Assembly (NCBI RefSeq): GCF_027158005.1
Contig: NZ_JAPVLQ010000003.1
Coordinates: 124,001 to 188,000 of the forward strand
DNA length: 64,000 nucleotides
Direction: 5' to 3'
DNA from: Rhodococcus sp. H36-A4
GTDB taxonomy: Bacteria; Actinomycetota; Actinomycetes; Mycobacteriales; Mycobacteriaceae
In this document: one piece after another, positions 9,370-17,873 of the stretch
Layout: each line of letters starts with the position of its first letter
Position numbering within the stretch: the first letter of the stretch is position 1
Position numbers and translations under genes: made by a program
Notes under the pieces: model-generated
Databases searched by the model: none
What the model saw: only the letters and a program-made list of their open reading frames with translations
Told to the model about the DNA's origin: nothing

Positions 9370-9410
9370 GAGGCGCATTCATACGATCGAATCGTATGAA
9401 TGCGCCTCTC
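9368..9410. terminator. Bidirectional hairpin between convergent acyl-CoA dehydrogenase and sdhB
   Basis: A perfect 20-base-pair inverted repeat with a 3-base CGA loop. Past one T-T mismatch, four further pairs extend it to 9363-9415. There is no U-tract on either side, as is common for actinobacterial terminators. Its position between two convergent genes (stops at 9338 and 9426) fits a shared bidirectional terminator. Confidence 0.85.
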
Positions 9411-9425
9411 TCGCGGTTGCAAGAA

Positions 9426-10205
9426 CTAGCGAGCGAAGAGCAGAGCCCGCTTGACTTCCTGGATCGCCTTGGTCACCTGAATGCCGCGAGGGCAAGCATC
9501 GGTGCAGTTGAAGGTGGTGCGGCAACGCCACACGCCTTCGACGTCGTTGAGGATGTCCAGACGCTCGGACGCACCTTCGTCGCGGCTGTCGAAGATGAAC
9601 CGGTGCGCGTTGACGATGGCGGCGGGTCCGAAGTAGCTGCCGTCGCTCCAGAACACGGGGCACGAGGTGGTGCAGCAAGCGCACAGGATGCACTTGGTGG
9701 TGTCGTCGAACCGAGCACGGTCGGCGGCTGACTGGATCCGCTCACGCGTCGGCTCGTTGCCCGTAGTCATCAAGAACGGCTTGACGGCACGGAACGCATC
9801 GAAGAACGGCTCCATGTCGACGATCAGATCCTTCTCGACCGGCAAACCTCTGATGGGCTCGATGGTGATGTTCAGGGTCTTCGACGAGTCCTTGGGCAGC
9901 ATGTCACGCATCAGCACCTTGCAGGCGAGACGGTTGACTCCGTTGATACGCATCGCGTCGCTGCCGCAGACGCCGTGTGCGCAGGAGCGTCGGAACGTCA
10001 GTGTTCCGTCCAAGTAGCCCTTGACATACAGCAGCAGGTTGAGCAACCGGTCTGTGGACAGAGTGGGAACCTGGAAGGTGTCCCAGCGCTGACCGTCACC
10101 GTTCTCGGGATCGAAGCGCGCGATCTTGAGGTTGACCATCACTGCACCCTCAGGGACGGGAGGCAGTTCTCTCTGGTCGGATTTGTCCAGTGTGGGTGTA
10201 CTCAT
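9426..10205 (-). CDS. sdhB: Succinate dehydrogenase iron-sulfur subunit
   Basis: This 259-residue subunit carries electrons from the flavoprotein to the membrane anchor. The N-terminal ferredoxin domain binds [2Fe-2S] through CAHGVCGSDA and the later NRLACKVL Cys; the C-terminal domain shows the two dicluster motifs CILCACCTTSCPV and CTDACPRG for the [4Fe-4S] and [3Fe-4S] centres. It follows sdhA by one base in a sdhC-sdhD-sdhA-sdhB operon on the minus strand. Length and motifs are complete. Confidence 0.97.
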   Translation of the reverse strand: MSTPTLDKSDQRELPPVPEGAVMVNLKIARFDPENGDGQRWDTFQVPTLSTDRLLNLLLYVKGYLDGTLTFRRSCAHGVCGSDAMRINGVNRLACKVLMRDMLPKDSSKTLNITIEPIRGLPVEKDLIVDMEPFFDAFRAVKPFLMTTGNEPTRERIQSAADRARFDDTTKCILCACCTTSCPVFWSDGSYFGPAAIVNAHRFIFDSRDEGASERLDILNDVEGVWRCRTTFNCTDACPRGIQVTKAIQEVKRALLFAR

Positions 10206-10206
10206 A

Positions 10207-11958
10207 TCAGTACTTCCGCTCCATCGGCTCGTAGCGGGTCTGCACTACCGGCTTGTAGTCCAGACGGATATCGGTCAGCAGACCTTCGCCGACCTTGTAG
10301 GCCATGGTGTGCTGCATGTATTCGGCGTCGTTGCGATCGGGGAAGTCCTCGCGAGCGTGGCCGCCACGCGATTCCTTGCGGTTGAGTGCACCGACGACGG
10401 TGACCTCCGCCATTTCGAGCAGGAAGCCGAGTTCCACAGCTTCGAGCAAATCGCTGTTGAAGCGCTTGCCCTTGTCCTCGACGGTGATGTGGTTGTACCG
10501 CTCCTTGAGGGCGCGTACATCCTTCAATGCATTGGTCAGACGCTCCTCGGTGCGGAACACCGAAGCGTTGTTGTCCATCGACTGCTGCAGTTCGCTCCGG
10601 ATGTCGGCCACACGTTCGTGGCCGTGATCGGACAACACAAGTGCAAGCCACTCTTCGACCATCTTCGACGGCTCTTCGGGAAGAGGCGTGAAGTCGACCG
10701 AGTTGGCGTACAGAGCTGCAGCGATCCCGGCACGGCGCCCGAACACGTTGATGTCCAGCAGGGAGTTGGTGCCGAGTCGGTTGGCGCCGTGCACCGAGAC
10801 ACATGCACACTCGCCGGCGGCGTACAGGCCGGGAACGTGGTCGTCGTTGGTGCGCAGTACTTCTCCGCTGATCTTGGTGGGGATACCACCCATGACGTAG
10901 TGACACGTCGGGTAGACCGGCACGGGTTCCTTGACTGGATCCACGCCGAGGTAGGTGCGGGAGAACTCCATGATGTCGGGGAGCTTCTCGTCGAGAACTT
11001 CCTCGGGGATGTGCGTGACGTCGATATAGACGTAATCCTTGTTGGGACCGCCACCGCGTCCTTCGAGAACTTCGAGAACCATCGACCGCGCAACGATGTC
11101 GCGGGGTGCGAGATCCTTGATGGTCGGGGCGTAGCGCTCCATGAAGCGCTCACCGGATTCGTTACGAAGGATGCCTCCCTCACCGCGAACGGCTTCGGAG
11201 ATCAGGATCCCCAGACCGGCGAGGCCTGTCGGATGGAACTGATGGAACTCCATGTCTTCCAGAGGCAGTCCCTTACGGAAGACGATGCCCATGCCGTCAC
11301 CGGTGAGGGTGTGTGCGTTGGACGTCGTCTTGTACATACGTCCCGAGCCACCGGTGGCGAAAATGATCGACTTGGCATGGAAGATGTGCAGCTCGCCGGT
11401 GGAAAGCTCGTACGCGACGATGCCGGTGGCAACAGGCCCGTTGTCGGTCTCTGTCAGGCACAGATCGAGCGCGTAGAACTCGTTGAAGAATTCGACGTCG
11501 TGCTTGACACACTGCTGGTAGAGCGTCTGCAGGATCATGTGACCGGTGCGGTCGGCGGCGTAACAGGACCGGCGGACGGGTGCCTTGCCGTGATCACGGG
11601 TGTGACCACCGAAGCGTCGCTGATCGATCTTGCCCTCGGGCGTGCGGTTGAACGGCAGGCCCATTTTCTCGAGGTCGAGAACGGCGTCGATCGCTTCCTT
11701 GGCCATGATCTCCACCGCGTCCTGGTCGGCGAGGTAGTCGCCGCCCTTGACAGTGTCGAACGTGTGCCACTCCCAGTTGTCTTCCTCGACATTGGCGAGT
11801 GCTGCACACATTCCGCCCTGAGCTGCACCTGTGTGCGAGCGGGTGGGGTAGAGCTTGGTCAGAACTGCTGTGCGGGCGCGGGGCCCGGCTTCGATAGCTG
11901 CTCGCATACCTGCGCCACCGGCGCCGACGATGAGCACGTCATAACGATGTTCCTGCAT
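10207..11958 (-). CDS. sdhA: Succinate dehydrogenase flavoprotein subunit
   Basis: This 583-residue subunit oxidises succinate to fumarate. It starts with the FAD-binding motif DVLIVGAGGAGMRAA and has the RSHTGAAQGG segment whose His carries the covalent FAD. The active-site region HPTGLAGLGILISEAVRGEGG and the segment GANRLGTNSLLDI are intact, as is the C-terminal capping/helical domain. It lies 16 bases after sdhD and one base before sdhB. Everything expected of a full-length SdhA is present. Confidence 0.97.
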   Translation of the reverse strand: MQEHRYDVLIVGAGGAGMRAAIEAGPRARTAVLTKLYPTRSHTGAAQGGMCAALANVEEDNWEWHTFDTVKGGDYLADQDAVEIMAKEAIDAVLDLEKMGLPFNRTPEGKIDQRRFGGHTRDHGKAPVRRSCYAADRTGHMILQTLYQQCVKHDVEFFNEFYALDLCLTETDNGPVATGIVAYELSTGELHIFHAKSIIFATGGSGRMYKTTSNAHTLTGDGMGIVFRKGLPLEDMEFHQFHPTGLAGLGILISEAVRGEGGILRNESGERFMERYAPTIKDLAPRDIVARSMVLEVLEGRGGGPNKDYVYIDVTHIPEEVLDEKLPDIMEFSRTYLGVDPVKEPVPVYPTCHYVMGGIPTKISGEVLRTNDDHVPGLYAAGECACVSVHGANRLGTNSLLDINVFGRRAGIAAALYANSVDFTPLPEEPSKMVEEWLALVLSDHGHERVADIRSELQQSMDNNASVFRTEERLTNALKDVRALKERYNHITVEDKGKRFNSDLLEAVELGFLLEMAEVTVVGALNRKESRGGHAREDFPDRNDAEYMQHTMAYKVGEGLLTDIRLDYKPVVQTRYEPMERKY

Positions 11959-11974
11959 GAATGCTTCAGTTCCC

Positions 11975-12430
11975 TTAGCTCGCCGAAATGTTCGGATCGA
12001 AGGTGAAGATGACGTACGTGCCGAGGCCCATGATGAGGATCATGGACAGCACCAGCAGCGTCGTCAGCCAGAATCGCGTCGAATCCTTGCGTGAATAGTC
12101 CGCGATGATCGTCCGCAGACCGTTGCCACCATGCAACTGAGCAAGCCAGAGCATGGAGAGGTCCCAGAACTGCCAGAACGGGCTGGACCAGCGGCCCGCT
12201 ACGAATGCGAAGTTGATGCGGTGCACACCCTCGTCGAGCATCAGCATGATGAACATGTGGCCCAGGACGAGGACGACGAGCGCCAGCCCTGAAAAGCGCA
12301 TGAACAGCCACGCGTAGAGCTCGAAGTTGCTCCTCGACTTCCGGCGCGGGGAACGTGGATTGTCCAGGCTTGCCGGACGGTCGTAGATCTTGCCGAGGGA
12401 CTTGGCCTCGGGTCCGTGTGTCATTGCCAT
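11975..12430 (-). CDS. sdhD: Succinate dehydrogenase hydrophobic membrane anchor subunit
   Basis: A 151-residue protein with a polar N-terminus and three hydrophobic helices (near FSGLALVVLVLGHMFIMLML, FWDLSMLWLAQLHGGNGL and LVLSMILIMGLGTYVIF). It anchors SdhAB and helps form the quinone/heme site; the histidines in LGHMF and QLHGG are candidates for heme or quinone contacts. I start it at ATG 12430, which shares one base with the sdhC stop (TGATG). A second ATG follows two codons later at 12424. The longer frame to 12769 lies inside sdhC and is not real coding sequence. Confidence 0.92.
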   Translation of the reverse strand: MAMTHGPEAKSLGKIYDRPASLDNPRSPRRKSRSNFELYAWLFMRFSGLALVVLVLGHMFIMLMLDEGVHRINFAFVAGRWSSPFWQFWDLSMLWLAQLHGGNGLRTIIADYSRKDSTRFWLTTLLVLSMILIMGLGTYVIFTFDPNISAS

Positions 12431-12840
12431 CAGTGCCCGCTCGCTGTGAACATGTTGTAGAAGATTCTGCCTGCTCCCGGAACCATGACCACGATCCATA
12501 CCGCGGCGATGACCCACAACATCAGCTTCTGGTACTTCGGTCCCTTGGACCAGAAGTCCACCAGCATGACGCGGATGCCGTTGAGTGCGTGATAGAGCAC
12601 CGCAGCGACGAGACCGAGCTCCATCAAGCCCACGAGTGGTGTCTTGTAGGTGTCGATGATCGCGTCGTACGTTTCGGGGTTGACACGCACCATTGCCGTG
12701 TCCAAGACGTGGACGAACAGGAAGAAGAACGTCAACACGCCCGTGATTCGGTGTAAGACCCAGGACCACATTCCCGGATCACCGCGGTACAGAGACCGCT
12801 TTCGCTCCTTGGCCGGAGCGGCTTCCGTCGTGCTACTCAT
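12430..12840 (-). CDS. sdhC: Succinate dehydrogenase cytochrome b556 subunit
   Basis: First gene of the sdh operon, 136 residues from ATG 12840. It has three transmembrane helices, the family signature LHRITGVLTFFFLF near the N-terminus and LYHALNGIRVMLVDF, whose His is the usual heme b ligand. The ATG at 12840 is preferred over one at 12876; a GGAGG lies 11 bases upstream, rather far. The operon promoter should lie in the 262-base region toward cdd. Confidence 0.93.
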   Translation of the reverse strand: MSSTTEAAPAKERKRSLYRGDPGMWSWVLHRITGVLTFFFLFVHVLDTAMVRVNPETYDAIIDTYKTPLVGLMELGLVAAVLYHALNGIRVMLVDFWSKGPKYQKLMLWVIAAVWIVVMVPGAGRIFYNMFTASGH

Positions 12841-13102
12841 CGAGTGCAATGCCTCCAACGTCATTGATGGACGCATCGAGCCTGGGCCCTGGACTGCGAC
12901 TGGCTCGATTTGTCTTACTCCGGCTCAACGGTTACGGAAGAGCCTCTGTCTTCGAACTGTAATCCCCATGGAAACACGGAACTAATTCGACTCGAGGTTC
13001 GTACCTGACCCAAAATCTTTGTTAGGTATGCCTTCCCAATTTTACGTGATCGGTTCAGTAGCGAAGCTGCGCGCGTCGGTTGTTCGTGATTTGATTGCAG
13101 GT
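12841..13102. promoter_or_regulatory. Divergent promoter region between sdh operon and cdd operon
   Basis: No supported gene lies in these 262 bases. The region must drive sdhCDAB on the minus strand and cdd-deoA on the plus strand. A site at 13022-13040 matches the DtxR/IdeR iron-box consensus (TTAGGTTAGCCTAACCTAA, from memory) at 13 of 19 positions by eye. A short inverted repeat AGGT-n4-ACCT sits at 12995-13006. Their roles are hypotheses. Confidence 0.4.
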
Positions 13103-13516
13103 ATGCCGGAAGTCGACTGGAAAACGTTGCGAGACAATGCTCATCGAGTAATGAGGCAAGCCTATGCACCGTATTCGAACTACCCCGTGGGTGCGGCCGC
13201 ACTCGTAGACGATGACCGAATCGTGACGGGATGCAATGTGGAGAATGTCTCATATGGTTTGGGCCTGTGCGCAGAGTGCGGATTGGTCTCGAACTTGCAT
13301 TCCACCGGCGGCGGACGTCTGATCGCCTTCACCTGCTGTGACAGTCGCGGTGCAAAGCTGATGCCGTGCGGTCGATGTAGGCAACTTTTGTTCGAGTTCG
13401 GTGGCGCGCAGTTGATCGTCGACACCAACGCCGGCCCGGTGCCGCTGGGCGATCTACTGCCCTCCGCATTCGGCCCCGACGATCTCGCAGTGGGACGGGA
13501 GGGCAAGCATGTCTGA
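13103..13516 (+). CDS. cdd: Cytidine deaminase
   Basis: A 137-residue zinc enzyme that deaminates cytidine and deoxycytidine to uridine forms in pyrimidine salvage. The active site is clear: CNVENVSYGLGLCAECGL gives the first zinc Cys and the catalytic Glu, and PCGRCRQLL gives the other two zinc cysteines. The N-terminal APYSNYPVGAAAL substrate-binding motif is present. I chose ATG 13103 (MPEVDWKTLR) because the upstream extension is unlike the family; there is no strong Shine-Dalgarno, so the message may have a very short leader. It overlaps deoA by eight bases. Confidence 0.94.
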   Translation: MPEVDWKTLRDNAHRVMRQAYAPYSNYPVGAAALVDDDRIVTGCNVENVSYGLGLCAECGLVSNLHSTGGGRLIAFTCCDSRGAKLMPCGRCRQLLFEFGGAQLIVDTNAGPVPLGDLLPSAFGPDDLAVGREGKHV

Positions 13517-14792
13517 CGCCGTATCGATCATCGCCGCCAAGCGCGACGGTCACATACTGACAAAGCGGCAGATCGACTGGGTCATCGACGGGTTCACTCG
13601 CGGCACCGTCGCCGACGAGCAGATGTCCGCACTCGCTATGGCCATTGTGTGGCGCGGTCTGGACCGGAGAGAGCTGAGCGACTGGACGGCCGCGATGGTC
13701 AGCTCGGGCAGCAGGATGGACTTTTCCGATATCGCTCGACCGACCGTCGACAAGCACTCGACCGGTGGCGTCGGCGACAAGATCACCCTGCCCTTGGCTC
13801 CGCTCGTCGCCGCATGTGGAGCGGCGGTCCCGCAGCTGTCCGGTCGGGGACTCGGCCATACCGGCGGTACCCTCGACAAACTCGAGTCCATTTCAGGGTG
13901 GCGCGCAGACCTGAGTGCAGAAAAGATCCACTCGATTCTGTCCGATTCCGCTGTGGGCGCCGTGGTGTGCGCAGCGGGCGCAGACCTGGCGCCCGCGGAC
14001 AAGAGGCTGTACGCACTTCGCGACGTCACCGGAACCGTCGAATCCATTCCCCTGATCGCAAGCTCGATCATGAGCAAGAAGATCGCCGAGGGAACCAGCG
14101 GACTGGTGCTCGATGTAAAGGTCGGGGCAGGTGCCTTCATGAAGAACATCGACGATGCTCGCGAACTCGCTACGGCCATGGTTGCTCTCGGTTCCGATGC
14201 CGGAGTGCGCACGGTCGCTCTTCTTACCGCGATGGATGCCCCGCTGGGGATGACTGCGGGCAATGCTCTCGAAGTCGAGGAAGCGCTGGAAGTGCTGAGC
14301 GGAGGCGGACCGGCAGATATCATCGAGCTGACGATCGCGCTGGCCCGAACCATGCTGACCGTAGCCGGTATCGAGGGAATCGACCCCGCGGACAAGCTTG
14401 CCGACGGCTCCGCGATGGATCGGTGGCGAGCGATGGTGGCCGCCCAGGGTGGCGATCCGGATGCACAGCTTCCGGTGGCGAAGGAATCTCGGACCGTCAC
14501 CGCCGAGCAGGACGGTTTCATCTCCGAACTCGACGCCATGGCAGTGGGCGTCGCGGCCTGGAGGTTGGGTGCCGGACGTGAGCGCCAGGATGAGCCCGTT
14601 CAGGCCGGTGCGGGGGTACGCCTGTATGCCAAGCCGGGGGATCGGGTTGTCGCCGGCCAGCAGCTCGCCACGCTCTATACCGACACGCCGGAGAAGTTCG
14701 ACTATGCAATCGAGGCGATCAGTGCGGCGTGGAGCATCGGTGACTCGGCGCCCCGCATATCGCCGATCGTGCTCGATCGCGTGGGACGGTAA
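13509..14792 (+). CDS. deoA: Thymidine phosphorylase
   Basis: A 427-residue enzyme that phosphorolyses thymidine/deoxyuridine to the base and deoxyribose 1-phosphate. The family signature is seen at KHSTGGVGDKITLPLAP, followed by SGRGLGHTGGTLDKLESI and the SIMSKKIAEGTSGLVLDVKVG phosphate/substrate segment. The C-terminal small domain is complete. It starts inside the end of cdd with an 8-base overlap, so deaminated deoxycytidine can be passed on by co-expressed enzymes. The next gene, add, follows after 45 bases. Confidence 0.96.
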   Translation: MSDAVSIIAAKRDGHILTKRQIDWVIDGFTRGTVADEQMSALAMAIVWRGLDRRELSDWTAAMVSSGSRMDFSDIARPTVDKHSTGGVGDKITLPLAPLVAACGAAVPQLSGRGLGHTGGTLDKLESISGWRADLSAEKIHSILSDSAVGAVVCAAGADLAPADKRLYALRDVTGTVESIPLIASSIMSKKIAEGTSGLVLDVKVGAGAFMKNIDDARELATAMVALGSDAGVRTVALLTAMDAPLGMTAGNALEVEEALEVLSGGGPADIIELTIALARTMLTVAGIEGIDPADKLADGSAMDRWRAMVAAQGGDPDAQLPVAKESRTVTAEQDGFISELDAMAVGVAAWRLGAGRERQDEPVQAGAGVRLYAKPGDRVVAGQQLATLYTDTPEKFDYAIEAISAAWSIGDSAPRISPIVLDRVGR

Positions 14793-14837
14793 GTCGAGCC
14801 CAGGACAGCTCGGTCTCGGCGGGCTACCGTTCACAGT

Positions 14838-15962
14838 ATGAGTACCGCCGAGATCTCGTCGACACTTTCCGGCGGCGCGATGCCGCTCGACTCCAATTCC
14901 ATCAAGACTGCTCCGAAAGCGTTGCTGCACGATCATCTCGATGGTGGATTGCGCCCGCAGACGGTTCTCGAACTCGCCGATCAGTGCGGATACGACGATC
15001 TTCCAGCGACCGATGGAGCAGCGCTGGGGGAGTGGTTCCGCAATGCCGCCGACAGCGGTTCGCTCGAGCGGTATCTCGAGACTTTTGCCCACACCGTTGC
15101 GGTGATGCAGACGCCCGAGGGTCTTTCTCGGGTAGCCCAGGAGTGTGCCGAGGATCTGGCCGACGACTCGGTCGTCTACGCCGAGGTTCGATTCGCACCA
15201 GAACAGCATCTCGAGCGGGGACTCTCGCTGGACGAGGTCGTCGAACATGTACTTGCGGGGTTCCGTGCCGGAGAATCGGCAGCGCAAGTGAAAGGCAAGC
15301 GAATTCGGGTGGGGTGCCTGCTCACCGCCATGCGGCATGCCGCACGCTCGCGGGAGATCGCCGAACTGGCCGTACGGTTCCGTGACCGCGGCGTCGTAGG
15401 CTTCGACATCGCCGGTGCCGAAGCAGGGTTCCCGCCGAGTCGTCACCTTGCCGCGTTCGAATACATGCGAGCAGCCAACGCACACTTCACTATTCACGCC
15501 GGCGAGGCGTTCGGCCTGCCCTCCATTCAAGAGGCTGTTGCCTTCTGCGGCACGGATCGGCTCGGTCACGGAGTCCGGATCACCGACGACATCACCGTCG
15601 CGCCCGACGGCACAGCATCACTCGGACTACTTGCCGCCTATGTTCGGGATACGCGGATGCCCCTCGAATTGTGTCCGAGTTCGAACGTGCAGACCGGAGC
15701 CGTGGAGAGCCTGCAGAAGCATCCGTTCGATCTGCTTGCCAGACTCCGGTTCCGTGTCACAGTGAACACCGACAATCGGCTCATGAGCGACACCTCGATG
15801 AGCCGAGAAATGCACAAGCTGGTCACCACATTCGGATACGGCTGGACCGATCTCGAGCGCTTCACCATCAATGCCATGAAGTCGGCATTCATCCCGTTCG
15901 ACGAGCGTCTCGAGATCATCGACGACATCGTCAAGCCCGGCTACGCAGTATTGATCGGCTAG
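14838..15962 (+). CDS. add: Adenosine deaminase
   Basis: A 374-residue zinc hydrolase converting adenosine and deoxyadenosine to inosine forms. The metal and catalytic residues are visible: [11 protein letters not shown] (zinc His pair), [10 protein letters not shown] (His and catalytic Glu), RLGHGVRI (His) and VNTDNRLMS (zinc Asp). It probably belongs to the same transcription unit as cdd-deoA. There is no good Shine-Dalgarno at the ATG; the in-frame ATG at 14880 (MPLDSNS) is an alternative start that would remove the non-conserved first 14 residues. It ends seven bases before the convergent acidic protein gene. Confidence 0.95.
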   Translation: MSTAEISSTLSGGAMPLDSNSIKTAPKALLHDHLDGGLRPQTVLELADQCGYDDLPATDGAALGEWFRNAADSGSLERYLETFAHTVAVMQTPEGLSRVAQECAEDLADDSVVYAEVRFAPEQHLERGLSLDEVVEHVLAGFRAGESAAQVKGKRIRVGCLLTAMRHAARSREIAELAVRFRDRGVVGFDIAGAEAGFPPSRHLAAFEYMRAANAHFTIHAGEAFGLPSIQEAVAFCGTDRLGHGVRITDDITVAPDGTASLGLLAAYVRDTRMPLELCPSSNVQTGAVESLQKHPFDLLARLRFRVTVNTDNRLMSDTSMSREMHKLVTTFGYGWTDLERFTINAMKSAFIPFDERLEIIDDIVKPGYAVLIG

Positions 15963-15969
15963 CGGAACC

Positions 15970-17232
15970 TCACTCCTTGCGCAGGCGCCCCTCGAACTCG
16001 CGCTCGAGCTCACGCCACGCCTCCGACTCGACATGGAACGGGGCGCTGGGCGCGAGCCTGTTCGGGTCGGGCTCGAGCGTGTAGGACACGAACCAGCCCA
16101 GCGGGGTGGAACTTGCCAGCGCCGTTTCGACGGAATCGTCTTCCGCGAAGTCCGCTGCGTCGGTGAACAACTCCACTGCGAGATCGAGCTGATCCGCATC
16201 GACGGCCGTGGGCCCGTCGGCCAGATCGTCCGCCAGTCCGGGAAGGACGTACACGTTCTCGTCGGTCACCTCGATACGGAGCGATCCGTCCACCGCGGCG
16301 GTCTGTACTTCGACGTACGTACTCACCTTCGCCAGTTCGTGGTCATGGTCGTCGGCGAGGTAGCGAGCCAGCGCGCGTTCGGATCCGAAGACAGTGATGG
16401 CGCCGGCGCGACCGAGGAAGATCGGATCGTCGTCGATGTAGCAGCGCAGGGTGTAGAGCGTTTCGTCCGAGGTGATGATCCGGATCGGGTCGATGCCGAC
16501 AGTGGTCCAGAAGCTCTCCTCCGCGGCTGCGTCGGCGATGGGATCCGGAGTTTCGTCCTCGTCGATCTCATCTTCGTCCTCGTCATCGGACTCTTCGTCG
16601 TTCGACACATCGTCGACGTCGACGACGTTCTCCGCGGCCGCGAGCAGTTCAGCCTCGGCGACGTCGACGGCCGCGCTGTCGACATCGGGTGTCGTCACGA
16701 CCGAGTCGATGGCATCGATCACCGCGCCCCAACTCTTCGCGATCGAGGTGCCGATCCGATCCCAGAGGTCCTGACCATCCTTGCCTACGTATGCCTCTGC
16801 GCCCATTCCCACTGATCCTAGATGGGGGTTGCCGGCGAAAAAGGCGGTCACAGTGTTCAGTTCGCAGACGTCACCGAGTGTTTGGACCATTTCGAAGGTT
16901 GCCGCGAGCTCGCCGAGGACATCGGAGTCGGGATCCTCGGCGACCAGTTCGGGAACGCCGACGAGATCGAAACGGTGAAGGTCGTCGGGTTCGAGCTCAT
17001 TGGCTGCGAGAGCCGAGACCACGGTCCACGAGGGGTGGTCGACGAGGTCGTTGTCGCTGTCGTTTCTGATGAACGCCGCGAGGTGCGCGACGGCCTCGAA
17101 TCCGTAGAGGTCCTCGTCGCGTCCGAGGAATGCCTCCCACTCGTCGTCTCCTTCGTGCCACTCCGGAGCCCAGAGGGTGACGAAGTCGCCGCGGGTGAGA
17201 CGGAGTTCGATCGGGATGATGTCGCCAGCCAT
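15970..17232 (-). CDS. Conserved actinobacterial acidic protein of unknown function
   Basis: A 420-residue soluble-looking protein with no signal peptide or membrane helix and no motif I recognise. It falls into two parts joined by a strongly acidic linker of about 25 residues (around 210-235, rich in Asp and Glu, e.g. ESDDEDEDEIDEDE). From memory, a 420-residue conserved protein (Rv3311) occupies the matching place in M. tuberculosis, so it is an old, retained gene. It begins only 15 bases after the second YbaB-like gene and may be the last gene of the secretion-associated operon upstream. Function unknown. Confidence 0.85.
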   Translation of the reverse strand: MAGDIIPIELRLTRGDFVTLWAPEWHEGDDEWEAFLGRDEDLYGFEAVAHLAAFIRNDSDNDLVDHPSWTVVSALAANELEPDDLHRFDLVGVPELVAEDPDSDVLGELAATFEMVQTLGDVCELNTVTAFFAGNPHLGSVGMGAEAYVGKDGQDLWDRIGTSIAKSWGAVIDAIDSVVTTPDVDSAAVDVAEAELLAAAENVVDVDDVSNDEESDDEDEDEIDEDETPDPIADAAAEESFWTTVGIDPIRIITSDETLYTLRCYIDDDPIFLGRAGAITVFGSERALARYLADDHDHELAKVSTYVEVQTAAVDGSLRIEVTDENVYVLPGLADDLADGPTAVDADQLDLAVELFTDAADFAEDDSVETALASSTPLGWFVSYTLEPDPNRLAPSAPFHVESEAWRELEREFEGRLRKE

Positions 17233-17247
17233 GGCCGGAAGCCTATC

Positions 17248-17553
17248 TCAGGTCGCTGATAGTGAACTTCGCATCCGTTCGAGGATCCGCCGACGCTGGT
17301 CGAGTGCGTCTCGAGCAGCCGCGGCGGCGACTTCGGTGATGGACTCGGTGAGTTTTCGTGCGGACTGCCGAGAGAGATCTTCGGCCAATTCCAGACCCAC
17401 CATCGCCCCGGTGCTGTCGACCGTCACACCGACCAACCCATCTGCCGAATGCCTGGTGATACGCAGGCGTGCGAGCCCCTCCGAGGCGAGGTGCATGGTG
17501 TCCAGGGCGAGGTCGGCTCGGACCACGAGTGCTTCGACGGCCTTCTCGGTCAT
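17248..17553 (-). CDS. YbaB/EbfC-like small protein
   Basis: A 101-residue protein. The order of a helix, a beta section with VGVTVDSTGAMVGLELAE and a long C-terminal helix (TESITEVAAAAARDALDQRRRILERM) fits the YbaB/EbfC fold. YbaB proteins bind DNA, but YbaB-like members such as EspL also act as chaperone-like partners in ESX loci. Its start overlaps the preceding stop by four bases, so it is co-translated with the other YbaB-like gene and the NlpC/P60 gene. A partner or chaperone role for the secreted proteins is inference. Confidence 0.7.
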   Translation of the reverse strand: MTEKAVEALVVRADLALDTMHLASEGLARLRITRHSADGLVGVTVDSTGAMVGLELAEDLSRQSARKLTESITEVAAAAARDALDQRRRILERMRSSLSAT

Positions 17554-17873
17554 ACCGATCTCAGCCAGCTCGTCGGTGCAGGTTCTACGTCCAACCGCTG
17601 ATTCTCTTCAGCGGCTACCGTTGATGCCTTCGGCAGCCCGACGCGATCGAGAAGGTGGGCATCCATACCGTCGTTTTCGAGAAGGGTGCGGCGCTCGGCT
17701 TGGGCGAGTTCGGTGGCACGCGCGCACAACTGCAGGATTGTTAGGGCCAATTCCTTTCCACCGTACTGTAATTCGCGTTGATCGACGTGGATCTCCGTCG
17801 GGATTCCACTTTCGGTGGCTTGGACGCGAACCGAGTCCGAGCGCGTGGCAGCGGTAGCCGAGATCTCGATCAT
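17550..17873 (-). CDS. Second YbaB-like small protein, secretion-module partner candidate
   Basis: A 107-residue protein with no signal peptide. The segment VRVQATESGIPTEIHVDQRE followed by an ELALTILQLCARATELAQ helix resembles the YbaB pattern (strand, glycine turn, strand, helix), more weakly than its neighbour. The C-terminus is low-complexity and polar. It sits between the NlpC/P60 gene and the first YbaB-like gene with 4-base overlaps on both sides. I would read the two as a heterodimer candidate. The family assignment is by eye and may be wrong. Confidence 0.65.
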   Translation of the reverse strand: MIEISATAATRSDSVRVQATESGIPTEIHVDQRELQYGGKELALTILQLCARATELAQAERRTLLENDGMDAHLLDRVGLPKASTVAAEENQRLDVEPAPTSWLRSV

